The position numbers and the translations under genes are program-made. DNA of 30,743 bases from Veillonella sp. (GTDB lineage: Bacteria > Bacillota > Negativicutes > Veillonellales > Veillonellaceae), in assembly GCA_019419725.1 (NCBI GenBank), contig DXZL01000003.1, forward strand, positions 1 to 30,743, written 5' to 3'. Positions within the stretch are counted from its first letter, which is position 1, and each line of letters begins with the position of its first letter. Below are positions 29,186 through 30,743 of this stretch, piece by piece. Under the pieces are notes generated by a model. That model saw only the letters and a program-made list of their open reading frames with translations, was not told where the DNA came from and did not search any database.

Positions 29186-30743
29186 ATGTCGGACGAAACT
29201 CGTTCTATTCCGCCCGTAGAACCCGTATTAGATCCTAAGAAGGATTACGTAGAGATTAACTCATATGTAGTATTCTGGGGCCTATTCTATGCGGCAATTT
29301 TCACACTGGCTGTAGGGTATTTATGTTTGAAAATTGGTCAAACAGTAGATGCCTTTGCACCAGTATCTGTACTGGCTATGGGTACAGCAGTTATTTTGAA
29401 ACGGCAAAATGCTTTTGCCGAAACGGTTCACATTCAGGCTATCGCTAGTTCTAGTACGAACACATTAGCTGGTGCCATGTTCTTCTTACCAGCTCTATAC
29501 ATTTGGAATGTTACAGATGTAACCTTTGTACAAATGGCGATTCCTATTATCCTTGGTGGCGTACTTGGTGTTCTATTATGCGTTATGTTCCGTCGCTACT
29601 TTGTTGAGGAAATGCACTATGTGTATCCGTTCCCAAGCGGTCGTGCTGCTGCTGAAGTACTAATGAGTAATGAAGGTAGCAAAGCGAAACTCATGCTTGG
29701 TTCTGGTCTTATCGCTCTTGTATATGACTTTATTCTTAACAGCCTCGGCTGGTGGGAAGAGGTTATCCGTACTACTGCATTTAAATGGGGCACTGCTTTG
29801 GCAGATCAAACTAAGTTAAATGCTGCTGTAGATACAGATGCTGCATTGCTTGGCCTTGGTTACTTTACAGGCTTACGGTATGCAGCTATTATCGCAGCTG
29901 GTTCCTTCTTCTCTTGGTTCGTATGTATTCCAATCGTATACTATTTAGCTCCGGAACACATCATGCAAATCAATGGGCATGCAGTTCCACTTGCAGAAGC
30001 TCCTATTCGTAAAGTATTCTTAGACTATGTTCGCCATATTGGTATCGGTATGCTTGCTATGGCAGGTATCATCGGATTGCTCAATATGTCTAAGGTAGTA
30101 GCTAGTGTTGTAAAAAATGCAGTACTTGATATTTTCAGTTCCAAAACCGTTGATGTTAACTTGCTTCGTACACAACGTGACGTTCCTACATCTTGGATTG
30201 GCGCTGGCATCTTATTGTGTACAGTTCTATTTGCAGCATATTTCCACTTTATGTATGCTGAAAGCTTCTCCCAAACAATCGTAGCATTCTTAATCGTTCT
30301 AATTATGTCCTTCTTATTATCTGTAGTAGGTATTAGCTCCATTGCTTATACAGGTACAGAACCAGTATCTGGTATGACAATCTTCATGATTATCATCTCC
30401 GCTGTATGCTTAACAGCTGCAGGTATGACTGGTAAAGTAGGTATGATTGCAGTCCTCATGATGGCATCATTCATCGGTACAACCATCGGTATGGCTGGTA
30501 ACTTCATGTCTGAACTCAAAGTAGCGCACATGACAGGTGCTACACCTAAGAAAATGGAACAATGGCAAATCGTTGGTACCATTCTTTGTGCCGTACTTTC
30601 TGTAGGCGTTATGATTCTCTTGAACGACGCCTATGGCTTCGTAGGAGACCATGCATTAAATGCTCCACAAGCGAATGCTATGGCTGCTATCATTGAGCCA
30701 ATGATGACTGGTGGTAGTGCTCAATGGCCTCTATACATGGCTG
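29186..30743 (+). CDS. OPT-family oligopeptide transporter, N-terminal part (cut by window edge)
   Basis: About 519 residues are visible and the frame is open to the end of the window. The protein is a multi-spanning membrane carrier with the OPT-family marks LAVGYLCLKIGQTVDAFAPVS, AETVHIQAIASSSTNTLAGA, the basic/aromatic YPFPSGRAAAEVLMSNEG, and the later PVSGMTIFMIIISA and FIGTTIGMAGNFMSELK. Bacterial OPT members import small peptides or metal chelates with protons. The ATG follows GAGGAGG. It is divergent from pepT, so peptide uptake is the likely job (inference). Confidence 0.9.
   Translation, partial: MSDETRSIPPVEPVLDPKKDYVEINSYVVFWGLFYAAIFTLAVGYLCLKIGQTVDAFAPVSVLAMGTAVILKRQNAFAETVHIQAIASSSTNTLAGAMFFLPALYIWNVTDVTFVQMAIPIILGGVLGVLLCVMFRRYFVEEMHYVYPFPSGRAAAEVLMSNEGSKAKLMLGSGLIALVYDFILNSLGWWEEVIRTTAFKWGTALADQTKLNAAVDTDAALLGLGYFTGLRYAAIIAAGSFFSWFVCIPIVYYLAPEHIMQINGHAVPLAEAPIRKVFLDYVRHIGIGMLAMAGIIGLLNMSKVVASVVKNAVLDIFSSKTVDVNLLRTQRDVPTSWIGAGILLCTVLFAAYFHFMYAESFSQTIVAFLIVLIMSFLLSVVGISSIAYTGTEPVSGMTIFMIIISAVCLTAAGMTGKVGMIAVLMMASFIGTTIGMAGNFMSELKVAHMTGATPKKMEQWQIVGTILCAVLSVGVMILLNDAYGFVGDHALNAPQANAMAAIIEPMMTGGSAQWPLYMA

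Overview
The window looks like chromosomal DNA of a Negativicutes bacterium, most likely Veillonella or a close relative. The evidence is moderate GC, a diaminopimelate pathway using LL-diaminopimelate aminotransferase, a rpsF-ssb-rpsR operon, Tat-dependent anaerobic redox genes, peptidase T beside an OPT peptide transporter, and a FloA/NfeD pair. The genus is inferred from protein flavour only. No rRNA, tRNA, CRISPR array, insertion sequence or phage gene was seen.

Layout. 1-766 (-): start of dapL, cut by the window edge. 941-3087 (+): an AT-rich pair, a PD-(D/E)XK nuclease-like protein and a beta-CASP/RNase J-like metallo-beta-lactamase protein, closed by a cluster of hairpins. 3375-4559: Bcr/CflA drug exporter. 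4593-5719: rpsF-ssb-rpsR operon with its own promoter, a likely S6:S18 autoregulatory leader and a strong terminator. 6092-8587: three-gene operon of a Tat-exported ModA-like binding protein, a NapH-type membrane polyferredoxin and a NifB-core radical SAM protein. 8631-11233: a cysteine-desulfurase-like enzyme (EF2568 type), a YedE-type transporter and a DUF3343 Se/S carrier, the kind of set known from selenium metabolism. 11329-13719: an AdhR/NmlR-like MerR regulator divergent from a DXS-like thiamine-diphosphate enzyme, with a textbook MerR operator between them. 13998-14681: secreted CMD-like protein. 14853-16857: trmB-rodA. 16968-18251: uracil permease. 18535-21157: copY-copB copper cassette, probably acquired by transfer. 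21251-23289: nfeD-floA plus a membrane-anchored unknown. 23534-25999: a five-HTH protein, a TSUP-like membrane protein and a uracil-DNA-glycosylase-family protein. 26282-27532: MFS transporter. 27718-28941 (-) and 29186-end (+): pepT divergent from an OPT transporter, cut by the window edge.

The most interesting parts are two. First, the NifB-core enzyme carries every NifB signature motif, but its operon partners are a Tat-exported, cysteine-bearing ModA homologue and a membrane ferredoxin, not nitrogenase genes. This suggests an undescribed metallocluster synthesis and export (or extracytoplasmic redox) module. Second, the DXS-like enzyme keeps the ThDP catalytic residues but has lost the three residues that hold glyceraldehyde-3-phosphate in E. 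coli DXS, and it is controlled by an aldehyde-type MerR promoter. This suggests a pyruvate-aldehyde carboligase for electrophile detoxification. All functional statements come from reading the sequence and from family knowledge; no search was run.
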